A stretch of 13,454 bases of DNA. It comes from Candidatus Poseidoniales archaeon. Its GTDB lineage: Archaea; Thermoplasmatota; Poseidoniia; Poseidoniales; Poseidoniaceae. A program made the translations under genes and the position numbers. Location of the stretch: NCBI GenBank assembly GCA_009887135.1, contig QXYA01000141.1, positions 1-13,454 on the forward strand. Direction: 5' to 3'. The notes under the pieces are model-generated. The model saw nothing but the letters and a program-made list of their open reading frames with translations, ran no database searches and was not told where the DNA came from. Positions 7,003 through 13,092 of this stretch are shown here, piece by piece (position 1 is the first letter of the stretch; the number at the start of each line of letters is the position of its first letter).

Positions 7003-7337
7003 CACTCGTCACCCCCTATCATTTCAACAACACAGAATGAAACTGTCTTTGAAAGAGGTCGGCATTCCATAACTCGTACGGAATCTCCAATTTCGACATC
7101 ACCAATACAACTTGGCAAATGTGCACTTAGAGCACTGGTTCGCTTTTCGAAACGTTCGTACTTCTTCATGTAGCGAACATTGTTTCGCTCGATTGTAATT
7201 GTCTTCTGCATTCCGATTCCGGATACTACGCCTTCGAATACCTGTCCACGCAAGCGCAAGCTTCCGTAGAACGGGCAGTTCTCGTCGCCGTCCCATTCAT
7301 CTGTTGGTCTTTTTACGTCAATTCCGATGTCTCGCAT
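7002..7337 (-). CDS. rps17: 30S ribosomal protein uS17 (S17)
   Basis: A primary 16S rRNA-binding protein of the small-subunit body with an OB fold. The 111-residue product begins RDIGIDVKRP and carries DENCPFYGSLRLRGQVFEG, an archaeal S17 signature. The GMQKTITIERNNVRYMKKYERFEKR core follows, then the C-terminal GDSVRVMECRPLSKTVSFCVVE. Two in-frame ATGs exist, 7343 (overlapping the rpp29 stop) and 7337. I prefer 7337 because GGAGG lies 7 nt upstream of it but only 1 nt upstream of 7343. The alternative adds Met-Lys. Confidence 0.95.
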   Translation of the reverse strand: MRDIGIDVKRPTDEWDGDENCPFYGSLRLRGQVFEGVVSGIGMQKTITIERNNVRYMKKYERFEKRTSALSAHLPSCIGDVEIGDSVRVMECRPLSKTVSFCVVEMIGGDE

Positions 7338-7339
7338 CT

Positions 7340-7597
7340 TCATGCCTCCTTGTAGTTGCGGCGCATTCTATCTTCAGGTCGTTGCCGCAAGGACGATCCT
7401 TTGAGGACGGTAGTTCCGTCGTTGAGTGTAAATTGGATACTTGATTTTCCGAACACACGCTCAGTGCCATGTTCGAGGATGGTAACTGTGTGTTGTGATT
7501 CATCGACGACAAGTCCAGATCGTCCGATGAGGGTGGAATCTGTGGAACTGACAACATTAAGCGTCTGCCCCATCCAAGTCTTGTTCATATCTGTCAT
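7340..7597 (-). CDS. rnp1: RNase P protein component 1 (Rpp29/Pop4 family)
   Basis: A protein subunit of archaeal RNase P, which removes 5' leaders from pre-tRNA. In studied archaea it pairs with Rpp21 and has an Sm-like barrel. The 85-residue product shows the family pattern: GQTLNVVSSTDSTLIGRSGLVVDES, a KSSIQFTL-like strand, and the C-terminal LKGSSLRQRPEDRMRRNY, where the RPEDR motif is characteristic. Tandem ATGs stand at 7600 and 7597, both overlapping the aIF1 stop region. 7597 is preferred on the 7-nt spacing from GGAGG, but 7600 is possible. Placement between aIF1 and uS17 is the common archaeal arrangement. Confidence 0.93.
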   Translation of the reverse strand: MTDMNKTWMGQTLNVVSSTDSTLIGRSGLVVDESQHTVTILEHGTERVFGKSSIQFTLNDGTTVLKGSSLRQRPEDRMRRNYKEA

Positions 7598-7896
7598 CAT
7601 CTCACCTCCACATTAAATCCATTATTTCTTAGTACATTTGCTGCCTTCTTTTTGTGATCGCCTTGAAGTTCTATGATTCGACCCTTGACAGTTCCTCCGG
7701 CAGCACATTTGTTTTTGAGTAATTTTGCGAGTTCGTTAATGTCGATTGCTACGTCTTCAATACCTTCCACTTTGGTGACAATTTTTCCATATCTCCTTCG
7801 GTCAGTTGACAAAATTGCTCTTTGTTGCTCCTTAGCGATTTCTTGACAGATGCACAGCTCATCAGGGAGCCCACACACACTGCAAATTGCCGCCAT
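7597..7896 (-). CDS. Translation initiation factor aIF1 (SUI1 family)
   Basis: aIF1 binds the small subunit near the P site and promotes correct start-codon selection. The 99-residue product has an N-terminal cysteine cluster at residues 5, 8, 15 and 17 (CSVCGLPDELCIC), seen in many archaeal homologues and possibly metal-binding. The SUI1 fold follows with YGKIVTKVEGIE, LAKLLKNKCAAGGTVKGRIIELQGDHKKKAANVL and a C-terminal NGFNVEVR. A stop codon three codons upstream fixes the ATG at 7896 as the first ATG in frame. Its GAGG core is 12 nt upstream, a longer spacing than elsewhere in the operon. The gene's last codons contain the GGAGG for rnp1. Confidence 0.94.
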   Translation of the reverse strand: MAAICSVCGLPDELCICQEIAKEQQRAILSTDRRRYGKIVTKVEGIEDVAIDINELAKLLKNKCAAGGTVKGRIIELQGDHKKKAANVLRNNGFNVEVR

Positions 7897-7914
7897 AGTC
7901 GTTCATCACCTCTT

Positions 7915-8115
7915 TTAGTTGGTAGCCCCATGAAGATAGGACTTGATGCGTGCAATACTTCGGCGAGTTGCCTTGTATGCACCCATGTTGGAAGGTGTAC
8001 CACCTAGTGCTTTTTCAGCCTGGAGTTGAAGAAGTTCTTCTTGCAATTCAAGAAGTCTTGCTTCAAGAGCCTCATGGCTCATTGCTGCGATATCACGATT
8101 GCGGACGTGACTCAT
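7915..8115 (-). CDS. rpl29: 50S ribosomal protein uL29 (L29)
   Basis: A small helical protein next to the polypeptide tunnel exit, near where SRP and SecY dock. The 66-residue product is almost all helical with the family's pattern: RNRDIAAMSHEALEARLLEL, then a leucine/glutamate-rich hairpin, then the TPSNMGAYKATRRSIARIKSYL segment. The ATG overlaps the uS3 stop (ATGA), with GAGG 7 nt upstream. It is followed by an 18-nt gap to aIF1, among the largest gaps in the cluster. Normal length. Confidence 0.95.
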   Translation of the reverse strand: MSHVRNRDIAAMSHEALEARLLELQEELLQLQAEKALGGTPSNMGAYKATRRSIARIKSYLHGATN

Positions 8116-8789
8116 TCAGTCACCTCAGGGGTTGTTCCAGGAGTTGCTTCAGCGCCTTCTCTGATCAACAGTTCTTCATTGGAGAAGATGGTGATTTCGT
8201 GAGGAAGGCGAGTGTTTGCTCGCATAATCTCGACGGTTACACCGATTGTTCCGAGTTTCTTGACTGCAACTGAGTAGCCCTTGTCCATGTGTAGAAGTGC
8301 AGTTTCACCACAGTACTTGACGTGTCCCTTGATGAACTTCTGTGTTCGGTTACGGGAACCGGTTAGTTTTCCAGCGAGTGTTACGATAACACCGCGTGCA
8401 CCTGCGGTCATGATGTTTTCAGCAGCGCTGTTTCCAGCACGGCGGTAATACCATCCACGCTCCAAAGCGGAAGCGATCTTTTCTGCCATAACTTGTGCGT
8501 TTGCAGTTGATTCAGATGATTTGATTTCTTCAACCTTCAGTTGAGGGTCGAAGAGTTCGAACTCACTCTTCAGACGGCTTTCAAGTTCCTTGATGATCTT
8601 ACCCTTTCGGCCGATGACCAATCCAGGGCGTTCTGCATGAACTGTTACTTCTGTACCGTTTGGGGTACGCTTGATATCCAATCCACCAAATCCAGAACGC
8701 TTGGTGTTCTTCATAAGGAATTCCTTAACCAAGTGTCGCTCAACGTTTCGGTTGACGATTGCCTTAATTGTACTCTTTTTACCTGCCAT
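8112..8789 (-). CDS. rps3: 30S ribosomal protein uS3 (S3)
   Basis: A small-subunit head protein at the mRNA entry site with helicase-related function. The 225-residue product has an N-terminal type II KH domain with its GxxG loop in GLVIGRKGKIIKELE (about residues 56-70). The C-terminal S3 domain follows, with GWYYRRAGNSAAENIMTAGARGVIVTLAGKL. It ends in a Thr/Glu-rich tail. The frame is open 11 codons further into uL22, but the ATG at 8789 is preferred: GAGG is 8 nt upstream and the protein then starts AGKKSTIKAIV, as the family does. Confidence 0.96.
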   Translation of the reverse strand: MAGKKSTIKAIVNRNVERHLVKEFLMKNTKRSGFGGLDIKRTPNGTEVTVHAERPGLVIGRKGKIIKELESRLKSEFELFDPQLKVEEIKSSESTANAQVMAEKIASALERGWYYRRAGNSAAENIMTAGARGVIVTLAGKLTGSRNRTQKFIKGHVKYCGETALLHMDKGYSVAVKKLGTIGVTVEIMRANTRLPHEITIFSNEELLIREGAEATPGTTPEVTE

Positions 8790-8799
8790 GATATTCACC

Positions 8800-9396
8800 T
8801 CAGAAGTCATCCTCCAACTCATCGTCGGTTGCTGTGAAGTCTTCGAGGAAAATCTCGAGGTTCACTTGATAGTGGTTGCTTGGTGTTGCACGTCCACGAG
8901 CACGGGGTATCCATCCACGACGGATTTGTCCACGGTGTGCTGCTAGGTGTGTGATTTCCATGTCTTCAGGTTCAACATCATCGTATTGGTGACGAGCATT
9001 TTCCATTGCGCTCTGAATGAGCTTGATGAATGCACGGCTTGCCTTTACAGGATATCGACCAGGTCCAATACCGCCTTTGCGGTGTCCAACCATAGAAGGT
9101 CCAGATCGTCGCTTCTTCTTGTTTCCGCTACCGAGTCGGTAAGGAACTGCACTTGCCTTTCGGCGAATGTCTGCTCGATCTGAATCGATGAGGAGAACTT
9201 CGTTAAGGAAACTGATTGCTTTACCAGCGTTCATGCCTTTGATAGCACGAGCGACTTCGAAACAGTGCTTGACGTGCATGTCAACATTGACTGCACGTGC
9301 TGTAGCCAGACGGCTTCCTTGCAAAAGTTGTGTGTATCCACGTTGTGAGAGTTGTCGACGCTTTGTTCGACGGTCCATATTTCGCTTACTGCTCAT
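8800..9396 (-). CDS. rpl22: 50S ribosomal protein uL22 (L22)
   Basis: A large-subunit protein whose beta-hairpin lines the peptide exit tunnel, contributing to the constriction with uL4. The 198-residue product has the helical core (RAVNVDMHVKHCFEVARAIKGMNAGKAISFL) and the archaeal-specific insertion KSSxxRRSG-like region around residues 92-115. The conserved KASRAFIKLIQSAMENARHQYDDVEPEDMEITHLAAHRG stretch is followed by the hairpin tip and RARGRATP. It is longer than typical archaeal L22 (about 155 residues), partly through N-terminal residues and an acidic C-terminal tail (DDELEDDF). The uS19 stop is fused to its ribosome-binding site. Confidence 0.95.
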   Translation of the reverse strand: MSSKRNMDRRTKRRQLSQRGYTQLLQGSRLATARAVNVDMHVKHCFEVARAIKGMNAGKAISFLNEVLLIDSDRADIRRKASAVPYRLGSGNKKKRRSGPSMVGHRKGGIGPGRYPVKASRAFIKLIQSAMENARHQYDDVEPEDMEITHLAAHRGQIRRGWIPRARGRATPSNHYQVNLEIFLEDFTATDDELEDDF

Positions 9397-9406
9397 TTAT
9401 TTCACC

Positions 9407-9898
9407 TCACTTCAATGGTACGTGCTTTGAAGAACGGGTAGCACCTACACCCGGCCCGCTGTGGGCAACTCCACGTCGTGTGATTGCAAATTCACCTAAG
9501 TAGTGGCCAATCATCTCCGGCTTGACTTCAATCTCAACGAAATGTTGTCCGTTGTGAACTGCGAGTGTCTTACCGACGAATTCTGGTAGAATTGGCATAT
9601 CACGGCGATGTGTACGAATTGTGTTTGATTTGCTTCGAGAGACACGATCTCTGAACCTTAGATTCTGCTCTGAAAGACCACGGCTAATCGAACGGCGAAC
9701 ACGTGAAGGAAGGAGGCGAATGAGGTATTCCTCAGAACCATCTTCAGGGAACATTGGCATATTGCTCAATGTTTCAACATCGTATCCACGGTATGTGAAT
9801 TCTTTCTTCTGACGAGCCGTTGTCGTTGAAAGTCGCTTGCGCGCCTTACGTCGACTGGCCTTTGGGGTCATGAATGACTTCTTCTTCTTACGTCCCAT
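9407..9898 (-). CDS. rps19: 30S ribosomal protein uS19 (S19)
   Basis: A small-subunit head protein near the A-site finger and uS13. The 163-residue product has a very basic N-terminal tail (GRKKKKSFMTPKASRRKARKR), then the archaeal segment EFTYRGYDVETLSNM. The core contains RTHRRDMPILPEFVGKTLAVHNGQ and GHYLGEFAITRRGVAHSGPG, the family signature, before a basic end. The basic tail makes it slightly longer than many archaeal S19 proteins. It starts 11 nt after the uL2 stop, with TGAGGTGT as stop plus ribosome-binding site. Confidence 0.96.
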   Translation of the reverse strand: MGRKKKKSFMTPKASRRKARKRLSTTTARQKKEFTYRGYDVETLSNMPMFPEDGSEEYLIRLLPSRVRRSISRGLSEQNLRFRDRVSRSKSNTIRTHRRDMPILPEFVGKTLAVHNGQHFVEIEVKPEMIGHYLGEFAITRRGVAHSGPGVGATRSSKHVPLK

Positions 9899-9909
9899 AA
9901 TTCAACACC

Positions 9910-10626
9910 TCAGACTCTCTTGCCGCGTCCTCGTCCCGTACGGCGTGGGGCAATCAATCCGACCTTAGCACCAGGCGGAGTACTTCGAGCAACTGAGTTA
10001 GGTCCGTGGACAGCTTGGTGATTTCCACCACCATGCGGGTGATCCACTGGGTTCATAGCAACACCACTAACGTGTGGGAAGAGTTTACCACGAGCCTTTG
10101 CTTTGTAGTACGCAGCACCAGCAGTTCGTAGTGGCATCTCATCACGGCCATGACCTGCAAGCACACCAATGGTGGCTCGACAGCTGCCTGGAAGTTCCTT
10201 AACGGAACCGGACGGCATTCGAATACGGACTTTATCGCCAAGTTTCGCTTCAACGAGACAGGAGTTTCCTGCTGTTCGAGCGACTTTGCCACCATCACCA
10301 GGTCGAAGTTCGACGTTGTTGATAGCAGTCCCTTCAGGGATTTGAGCGAGTGAAGTAATGTTACCTGGTCGTAGGGAGACATTGTCGCCAATAGCGATGT
10401 TGCTTCCTACTGCAAGACCTTCTGTTGCGACCACAAAAGTGGTATCGCCATCAGGCAACTTGACACGTGCGAGAGGTGCTGTGTGAACAGGAGAGTGGAC
10501 AAGTTCTGTAACTTCTCCAACAATGTCCTTCTCACGAGGCATTCTGCTTTTACCAGGGAATCGGTGACTAGACACGCGATACCGTGGTGATGATCCTTTA
10601 CGTTGTGCACGAATTCTCTTACCCAT
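9910..10626 (-). CDS. rpl2: 50S ribosomal protein uL2 (L2)
   Basis: A core large-subunit protein at the peptidyl-transferase region and the intersubunit bridge, essential for subunit association. The 238-residue product is of the short archaeal type. It has the OB-like and SH3-like domains, PEGTAINNVELRPGDGGKVARTAGNSC at about 97-123 and the family hallmark DHPHGGGNHQAVHGPNSV at 195-212 containing the conserved histidines. It ends in a basic RRTGRGRGKRV tail. Fused stop/Shine-Dalgarno elements occur on both sides (after uL23 and before uS19). No unusual residues seen. Confidence 0.97.
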   Translation of the reverse strand: MGKRIRAQRKGSSPRYRVSSHRFPGKSRMPREKDIVGEVTELVHSPVHTAPLARVKLPDGDTTFVVATEGLAVGSNIAIGDNVSLRPGNITSLAQIPEGTAINNVELRPGDGGKVARTAGNSCLVEAKLGDKVRIRMPSGSVKELPGSCRATIGVLAGHGRDEMPLRTAGAAYYKAKARGKLFPHVSGVAMNPVDHPHGGGNHQAVHGPNSVARSTPPGAKVGLIAPRRTGRGRGKRV

Positions 10627-10637
10627 GTTTCCTCACC

Positions 10638-10895
10638 TCAAAGAGCTCCCAGACGCATAGCAGCGTCTTCAGCATCATATCCTTCTGCAAGACGAACACT
10701 TGCATGCTTTCCATGCTTAGTGTTGCGTACGTTTACAGTAGCGACTTCTACTTCGAAAATTGTTGATACCGCACGAGCGATTTGTTTCTTTGTTGCAGAT
10801 CTGCGAACAATGAACTCAAGACGGTTCTGTGTGGTTCTTGCTTCCATGGTCTTTTCAGTCAACCAAGGCATAATGATTATGTCGTATGCTTCCAT
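10638..10895 (-). CDS. rpl23: 50S ribosomal protein uL23 (L23)
   Basis: A tunnel-exit protein that in studied ribosomes contacts SRP and the translocon. The 85-residue product shows the short archaeal form: DIIIMPWLTEKTMEARTTQNRLEFIVRRSATKKQIARAV, then the strand EVATVNVRNTKHGKHASVRLA and a C-terminal EDAAMRLG. It starts 9 nt after the uL4 stop, with TGAGGTGA as stop plus ribosome-binding site, and it precedes uL2 as usual. Length and motifs are typical. Confidence 0.96.
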   Translation of the reverse strand: MEAYDIIIMPWLTEKTMEARTTQNRLEFIVRRSATKKQIARAVSTIFEVEVATVNVRNTKHGKHASVRLAEGYDAEDAAMRLGAL

Positions 10896-10904
10896 GATAT
10901 CACC

Positions 10905-11786
10905 TCAGTTAAGTGCCTCCACAGCATCTTGTGTAAAGACGGTCAAGCGACCAACATCGCCACCAGGGGCGAGATGTTCTGCGCTGAGATCCTTTGCGGC
11001 TACAACATCGACACCAGGGAGGTTTCGAGCTGCTTGAGCAAGTCCTGTCTTTTCTTTGACAACGAGGAGTACAGACTTAGGCGTCTTTCGCACTCGACCA
11101 CGCATGGTTGCTTTTCCTGCACGGATCTTGGTGTTAGAGCGAGCACGATGTAGATCGTGTCCAAGTCCAAGTTCGGTGAAGATTGCCATGACCTTGCGAG
11201 TAGCGGAGCCATGGTTGAATGCTTCGATGTTGTATTCGGATGTCTTTCCGTCAACAGTCTCTGTGTAGTTACCTAGGATGATCGGTAGGTGTTCGATGGA
11301 TTCATCGAGTTGATGTCCACGAGATGTAACCATATCCATATTGACAGTTGCAGAGAGAGCAGCGTCACGAGCAAGACGTCGTTGCTTGGTGTTGAACTTA
11401 CGAGCCCAAATCTTCTCGACCTTAGGTCCATGCGCACGGCGTCCACCGAGTGTGTGCGGGTTTTGTGCACCACGGCGTTGACCTGTACGGCGCATAATAC
11501 GAGAGACACCACGTCCCTTCCCCCACCATTCGACGGAGTGCTTCATACCAGCCATAGGGCGGCGCTTACCGACGTGTCGGCGTGAACCGTATGCTTGTCG
11601 GCGGTTAGCTCGGCTTGATGCAACGGCATCTCGCACGAGATCTTCACGGACAGATACAGAAAAGGCTTCTGGAAGTGTAATCTTAGAGCCTTCTTCGACA
11701 GAGATATCGAAGGAGGTCTGCAAACGACCTGCATCCATTTCATCTTGTGTAATGGTGTTTGAAATATTCTTAACAGCGACTTTCAT
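10905..11786 (-). CDS. rpl4: 50S ribosomal protein uL4 (L4)
   Basis: A large-subunit protein with a globular domain on the solvent side and a long loop that forms part of the exit-tunnel constriction. The 293-residue product has an N-terminal region with the LPEAFSVSVREDLVRDAV helix. The basic Gly/Arg-rich tunnel loop spans about residues 62-122 (GSRRHVGKRRPMAG, WWGKGRGVSRIMRRTGQRRGAQNPHTLGGRRAHGPK in pieces), followed by the C-terminal domain that ends near LTVFTQDAVEAL. The ATG at 11786 lies 2 nt after the uL3 stop, with a GGGGG site at the uL3 end. Longer than bacterial L4, normal for archaea. Confidence 0.96.
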   Translation of the reverse strand: MKVAVKNISNTITQDEMDAGRLQTSFDISVEEGSKITLPEAFSVSVREDLVRDAVASSRANRRQAYGSRRHVGKRRPMAGMKHSVEWWGKGRGVSRIMRRTGQRRGAQNPHTLGGRRAHGPKVEKIWARKFNTKQRRLARDAALSATVNMDMVTSRGHQLDESIEHLPIILGNYTETVDGKTSEYNIEAFNHGSATRKVMAIFTELGLGHDLHRARSNTKIRAGKATMRGRVRKTPKSVLLVVKEKTGLAQAARNLPGVDVVAAKDLSAEHLAPGGDVGRLTVFTQDAVEALN

Positions 11787-11788
11787 GT

Positions 11789-12805
11789 TCAGACCCCCTG
11801 CTTACTACGTGTACTTACGTAGGTGATTTCGAGTGGATGTTGCTCTTCATTAGAACGAAGAGCATCACGGAATCGAATCAATCTCTTGGCAGGCCCAGGG
11901 ACACTGCCTTTGATTAGAATGTAATCAGAGTTCACTTCACCATAGCGAAGGAATCCTCCGGAAGGTGTGATCGAATGTTCTTCAGGGTTAGCGATTCGTA
12001 GAATGCGCTTGTTGAACTCAGTTCGCTGATGATAACCAGTTTGACCACCTTGACGGATTGTCTTACGAACATATCCTGTACCGAAGTCACCCATGTTACC
12101 GTGTTGACGTCGCTTCTTGGAGTTCTTGTGAGATTGGAGTTTACCACCGAATCTTTTGATGACACCTTGCCATCCGTATCCTTTAGTAATTGCAACAATG
12201 TCAGTCATTGCACCTTCTTCGAAGGCATCTGTAAAGGAGACTTCATGTCCAAGGCGTTCTTGAGCAAAAGCGAGTTGATCGCTTGTGGAGCCTCCACCGA
12301 GACCGACTTCCATAACCTCTGGTACCTTTGAAGGAGTACCAGTGACATTGGATGGTTGAGTGGCGACAATAAGACGAACTTCACAAATATCTTGCTTTCC
12401 AAGATTCTCGAAATGTTCCTCTCCATCGTGCTTCTTACGGTTGGAGACACGTTGGAAGATTTCAGGGAAGGATTCTGTGAGAGACTCAGCGTCTACCCAT
12501 ACTTCGCCAGCAGCTTGCTTTCCATAAGGCGTCATTCGGTATCCACGGACACCAAGAATTCGCATCTTAGGTACTTCGACAACAGTGACTGGAACACGGA
12601 TTTCCTGTCCTGCACTGGTTGATCGTGGATTGAGGTCTCGAGCAAGAACGTGTGTCATTCCTGCTTTCCATCCTGCAAATCCTTGCATTCTTACTTCGCT
12701 TGCGTCGCTGGTAGGCCATGATTTAACGTGACCGAATGGTCTGTTGGCCCGCTTACGCGGGCTAAACGCCATACTACCTCGGCGTGGGTGGTTTCTTTTT
12801 GCCAT
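11789..12805 (-). CDS. rpl3: 50S ribosomal protein uL3 (L3), first gene of the operon
   Basis: A large-subunit protein whose long loop reaches the peptidyl-transferase centre and helps large-subunit assembly. The 338-residue length fits archaeal L3. The N-terminus AKRNHPRRGSMAFSPRKRA (residues 2-20) is typical. GFAGWKAGMTHV, TKGYGWQGVIKRFGGK, GNMGDFGTGYVRKTIRQGGQTGYHQR and GSVPGPAKRLIRFR follow in the usual order. The frame is open a further 61 codons upstream, but the ATG at 12805 is preferred because GGAGG lies 8 nt upstream and family homology begins here. An in-frame ATG at 12820 overlaps that site and is less likely. It is the first gene behind the putative promoter. Confidence 0.95.
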   Translation of the reverse strand: MAKRNHPRRGSMAFSPRKRANRPFGHVKSWPTSDASEVRMQGFAGWKAGMTHVLARDLNPRSTSAGQEIRVPVTVVEVPKMRILGVRGYRMTPYGKQAAGEVWVDAESLTESFPEIFQRVSNRKKHDGEEHFENLGKQDICEVRLIVATQPSNVTGTPSKVPEVMEVGLGGGSTSDQLAFAQERLGHEVSFTDAFEEGAMTDIVAITKGYGWQGVIKRFGGKLQSHKNSKKRRQHGNMGDFGTGYVRKTIRQGGQTGYHQRTEFNKRILRIANPEEHSITPSGGFLRYGEVNSDYILIKGSVPGPAKRLIRFRDALRSNEEQHPLEITYVSTRSKQGV

Positions 12806-12975
12806 TTTGGGCTCCTCCATAATTCTACAACACAGAGGCTCCGGAGAGCGTGCGAGGGCTCGTCGGGCCAGGAGTAGCCGTGACACAGAGCACCATTCCC
12901 ACAAACGGGGTACAGTGCCAGTGGGTTCCTTTCGGATTGCCCTAAGTGTCTGGCTGCTCACCTTTGGAGCAACCC
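12806..12975 (-). promoter_or_regulatory. GC-rich structured leader upstream of uL3
   Basis: No credible gene occupies this stretch, yet its minus-strand RNA can form several hairpins. A perfect 8-bp stem pairs 12974-12967 with 12959-12952 (one G-T). A TCC-GAAA-GGA hairpin spans 12936-12927, with an outer GGG/CCC (12942-12940 with 12925-12923). An 11-position stem with one mismatch pairs 12918-12908 with 12900-12890 around a 7-nt loop. A GCTC-TCCG-GAGC hairpin spans 12849-12838. Positions 12841-12880 are 75% GC, far above the coding genes. It could be a 5' leader bound by a ribosomal protein for feedback control, or a small RNA. The TATA position predicts a start near 12965-12970, so the first hairpin may lie at or before the transcript's end. 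Function is inference. Confidence 0.5.
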
Positions 12976-12984
12976 TCCGACTTT

Positions 12985-13002
12985 CCACCCATATATGAGT
13001 GG
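12985..13002. repeat. Near-perfect 18-bp palindrome centred on the TATA box
   Basis: The sequence CCACCCATATATGAGTGG pairs with itself at 8 of 9 positions; the only exception is the fifth base of each arm. It lies between the divergent uL3 operon and the helicase gene. It could be an operator for a dimeric regulator that would mask the TATA box, or a symmetric bidirectional core promoter. It occurs once in the window as far as I can see. Confidence 0.55.
12990..12997 (-). promoter_or_regulatory. Probable TATA box of the ribosomal-protein operon
   Basis: The octamer CATATATG is the best TATA-like element upstream of uL3. With the usual archaeal spacing of about 25 nt, transcription would start near 12965-12970, giving a leader of roughly 160 nt. 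The octamer is self-complementary and sits at the centre of a larger palindrome, so TBP could bind in either orientation. I did not see a clear purine-rich BRE next to it. No experimental start site is available. Confidence 0.55.
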
Positions 13003-13092
13003 TTCGGTTTAGAAGAGGTTAGAAATAAAGCGACGTTGGCTCGTTTTAACCCTACACATCATCCTTTTGAACCCTCGGCATTAACCCTGTTC
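13003..13092 (+). other. Intergenic region ahead of the helicase gene
   Basis: An AT-richer stretch between the palindrome and the helicase ATG. It contains an AATAAAG run near 13024-13030 and a TTTTAAC near 13044-13050 that could act as weak promoter elements. No Shine-Dalgarno sequence stands before 13093. If the central TATA works in the plus direction, the transcript would begin near 13020 with a leader of about 70 nt; otherwise the message may be leaderless. The helicase frame is open through this region, but the residues do not resemble the family. Confidence 0.3.

Noticed and set aside
8790..8822. 11-codon upstream extension of uS3 into uL22
   Set aside because: The fused stop/Shine-Dalgarno element and the family start AGKKSTIKAIV support the ATG at 8789.
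12821..12975. Possible tRNA or SRP RNA in the GC-rich leader
   Set aside because: No cloverleaf with a T-loop GTTCRA pattern was found on either strand, and no SRP S-domain motifs are visible. The hairpins are sequential and do not match a known RNA family by eye.
12979..12986. GGAAAGTC on the minus strand, resembling the CR-I core of RNase P RNA
   Set aside because: No matching CR-V partner (CCGGCTT-like) occurs downstream before uL3, and the stretch is too short for a complete RNase P RNA. The match directly follows the TATA box and is probably coincidental.
12806..12988. In-frame 61-codon upstream extension of uL3 from a GTG at 12988
   Set aside because: It would start inside the TATA/palindrome region and its residues do not resemble L3. 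The ATG at 12805 has a well-spaced GGAGG and gives the normal family length.
12744..12998. Plus-strand open frame of 84 codons over the uL3 start and leader
   Set aside because: It covers the N-terminal coding part of uL3 and the structured leader in antisense, has no ribosome-binding site and has no recognisable domain.
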